Assembly (NCBI GenBank): GCA_964549595.1
Contig: CAZJWK010000025.1
Location: forward strand, 1-27,383
DNA from: CAZQQN01 sp964549595
GTDB taxonomy: Bacteria; Bacteroidota; Bacteroidia; CAILMK01; CAYYUA01
Direction: 5' to 3'
DNA: 27,383 nt
A model generated the notes under the pieces. It was not told the origin of the DNA and ran no database searches. It saw only the letters and a program-made list of their open reading frames with translations. Positions 25,605 through 27,383 of the stretch are shown piece after piece (the stretch's first letter is position 1; every line of letters starts with the position of its first letter). The translations under genes were made by a program, and so were the position numbers.

Positions 25605-27158
25605 CTAACGTTTTTTCTTGAGTCTGAAGGGTACTTTTGTTTTCCAATATTCTTGCAAAAAGGCTTCTTTTTTAGGCTCACCATTGGTTTTCCGATCTAT
25701 CCTGAGCGCCTTGACTAAGCCAATGGTAGCCCCGATTACCAATAGGCTTTGGGGTAACCCGGAAGAAATAGCCGCTGTTCGAAGGGCACTTAAACCGCCT
25801 GCCAATAAAAGGGTTGCAGCAGCAGCTCCTTCAGAAATACCCCAGAAAGCCCTTTGGATTACCGGCGGATCAGGGTGACCACCGGAAGTTACCATATCAT
25901 CAACCAAAGAACCGGAATCTGAAGAGGTGATGAAGAAAATAATGACCAGCAGTAAACCGGCCCACTTGGTAAGGTTTGCCAGCGGTAGCTCATTTAATAG
26001 GGCATTGAGCGACATTGAGAGGTTTTCGTCAACAATGGAATGGATGTTGGCATCATTGTAAATATCCTGGTATAGGGCGGATCCCCCGAAAATAGAAAAC
26101 CATAGGAAAGTTACCAGGGTTGGTACCAGGAAGACATAAAACACAAACTCTCTGATTGTACGGCCTTTAGAGATGCGAGCAATAAAAACCCCGACAAAGG
26201 GACACCAGGATATCCACCACCCCCAATAAAAAAGGGTCCAATTGGCTTGCCAGTCCGAATTAACCCTTGGGTCCAACCATAAGCTGGTGGGAATAAACTT
26301 ATGGATATAATCTCCGAGGGAGGTTACAAATAGTTTGATGATGTAAAGGGTAGGGCCGGCAAAAAATACGAACAACATTAAGGCGAACATGAGGATCAGG
26401 TTTGTCATGCTCAGGTATTTAATCCCTTTTCCCAATCCGGAAACTGTGGATGTGACCGCTACAGCGGTGATGATTATTACAATAAGCATCTGTGTTTCCG
26501 TGGCATAAGCAACATTAAGTAAGGATTTCAGGGCTGAATTGATTTGCATGGCTCCCAACCCTAACGAAGTAGCCACACCCAGAAGGGTTCCGACTGTACA
26601 GAAAGCATCAATAACGTGACCCAAAGGCCCTCGAATTTTTTCCCCGAAAAGGGGATATAATAAAGAACGGGGAGCCAGGGGTAAGCCAATACGGAAATGA
26701 AAGTAAGCAATGCTTGCACCGAAAATGATGTAAATGGCCCAGGGATGAAAACCCCAGTGTACAAAGGAGTAGCGCATGGCTTCCTTCAGGGCTGCCAATG
26801 ATTGAGGTTCCGCAGTAGGAGGGTTATTGTAATGTTCAATTGGCTCTGCCACTCCGTAAAAAATTAACCCCATTCCCATGCCCGCAGCAAAAAGCATGGT
26901 AAACCAGGCAAATTTTCCGAACTCCGGCCTTTCATGGTCTTTGCCAAGCCGTATTCGCCCATAAGGGCTAAGATAGAGCCAAACAACAAAAATGAGGAAT
27001 AGAAAAACAATGAGGATGTAATACCAACCCAGGTAATGGGTGATGAAATTCAGGGTATTTTCAAAAACTACTTTGGCCGTATCAGTCCATATCCCTCCGA
27101 AAAAAATAACGGCCAAAACAAATAACCCAGCCCCGAAAAAAACGGGAGGATTCATCAT
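25605..27158 (-). CDS. BCCT-family (betaine/carnitine/choline) transporter
   Basis: The protein has 517 residues from the ATG at 27158; a TTG at 27203 would add 15 residues and is directly preceded by an in-frame stop. Twelve membrane segments are visible. Family signatures are GMGMGLIFYGVAEPIEHY, the aromatic box region WTLFYWGWWISWCPFVGVFI, ARISKGRTIREFV and FFITSSDSGSLVDDM. BCCT carriers move quaternary ammonium compounds such as glycine betaine across the inner membrane, coupled to sodium or protons or by exchange, often for osmoprotection. The tail after the last segment is short and basic (VPFRLKKKR) and lacks the long osmosensing extension of BetP. Exact substrate and coupling ion cannot be read from the sequence. 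No choline oxidation genes are adjacent. Confidence 0.93.
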   Translation of the reverse strand: MMNPPVFFGAGLFVLAVIFFGGIWTDTAKVVFENTLNFITHYLGWYYILIVFLFLIFVVWLYLSPYGRIRLGKDHERPEFGKFAWFTMLFAAGMGMGLIFYGVAEPIEHYNNPPTAEPQSLAALKEAMRYSFVHWGFHPWAIYIIFGASIAYFHFRIGLPLAPRSLLYPLFGEKIRGPLGHVIDAFCTVGTLLGVATSLGLGAMQINSALKSLLNVAYATETQMLIVIIITAVAVTSTVSGLGKGIKYLSMTNLILMFALMLFVFFAGPTLYIIKLFVTSLGDYIHKFIPTSLWLDPRVNSDWQANWTLFYWGWWISWCPFVGVFIARISKGRTIREFVFYVFLVPTLVTFLWFSIFGGSALYQDIYNDANIHSIVDENLSMSLNALLNELPLANLTKWAGLLLVIIFFITSSDSGSLVDDMVTSGGHPDPPVIQRAFWGISEGAAAATLLLAGGLSALRTAAISSGLPQSLLVIGATIGLVKALRIDRKTNGEPKKEAFLQEYWKTKVPFRLKKKR

Positions 27159-27383
27159 GGTGAACCACCGCTGAAAAAAATGCTGTATGGCTTTAAAGGG
27201 CAATTAGGTGGCAGCTTATTTACGGAAATTTTATGCCCACGAAAATCGTAAATTATAGGCCCATGGAAAAATTGGCTCTACCACATTTTTTGTGGAAATT
27301 TATGGCTGTGGTTTCAAATGGGGCCTTTGGATTTTTTCGTTGCCAACCAAGGCTGATCCATTGACGCGTAGGCCCAAGCGTAG

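Noticed and set aside
27204..27383. A CCACA...TGTGG inverted repeat and other short repeats upstream of the BCCT gene
   Set aside because: The stem is only five base pairs, and no promoter match or gene could be supported in this 180-bp end.

Overview
The window comes from a member of the Bacteroidota. The evidence is a very large secreted PKD-repeat protein with a C-terminal type IX secretion (type B, CHU_C-like) sorting domain, a DUF4286 protein, several matches to the Bacteroidota promoter -7 box (TAnnTTTG) and weak Shine-Dalgarno sequences. I cannot place it below phylum or class. Base composition of the genes looks moderate (low forties % G+C by eye), with one clearly AT-rich patch at about 16.3-17.5 kb.

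Layout. A comEC-type DNA-uptake channel gene (minus strand) runs off the left edge. Next is a 1671-residue surface or secreted PKD/FN3 protein, convergent with a small very acidic protein of unknown function, then aspS. A plus-strand block follows: kbl, a DUF4286 protein, a rhomboid protease and a membrane-anchored endonuclease/exonuclease/phosphatase-fold protein. This block ends in a convincing terminator. cysS then starts from what looks like its own promoter. A heptamer repeat tract separates cysS from the haem genes hemE, hemH and hemY.

The haem genes are interrupted between hemE and hemH by about 1.2 kb of AT-rich accessory DNA. It holds an unrecognised one-TM protein and the decayed remains of a HigB-HigA type II toxin-antitoxin pair (frameshifted toxin, antitoxin with its helix-turn-helix core deleted). 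hemH and hemY overlap and should be translationally coupled. Their sequences resemble the Gram-positive coproporphyrin-type enzymes more than the usual Bacteroidota ferrochelatase, and the gene order matches the Bacillus hemEHY operon.

The right third is mostly minus-strand single genes with long spacers: a secreted DUF4168-like protein with two copies of the domain, a solitary urocanase (hutU), a DoxX-like membrane protein, an unrecognised secreted protein of about 490 residues and a BCCT-family osmolyte transporter. The hutU-DoxX spacer contains what looks like a frameshifted PDDEXK-type nuclease remnant. Two other spacers hold short unexplained open segments.

I see no CRISPR array, tRNA, rRNA, transposase or prophage gene. 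The window is largely housekeeping DNA. The most interesting points are the haem-enzyme type, the decayed toxin-antitoxin and nuclease remnants, and the heptamer repeat tract.
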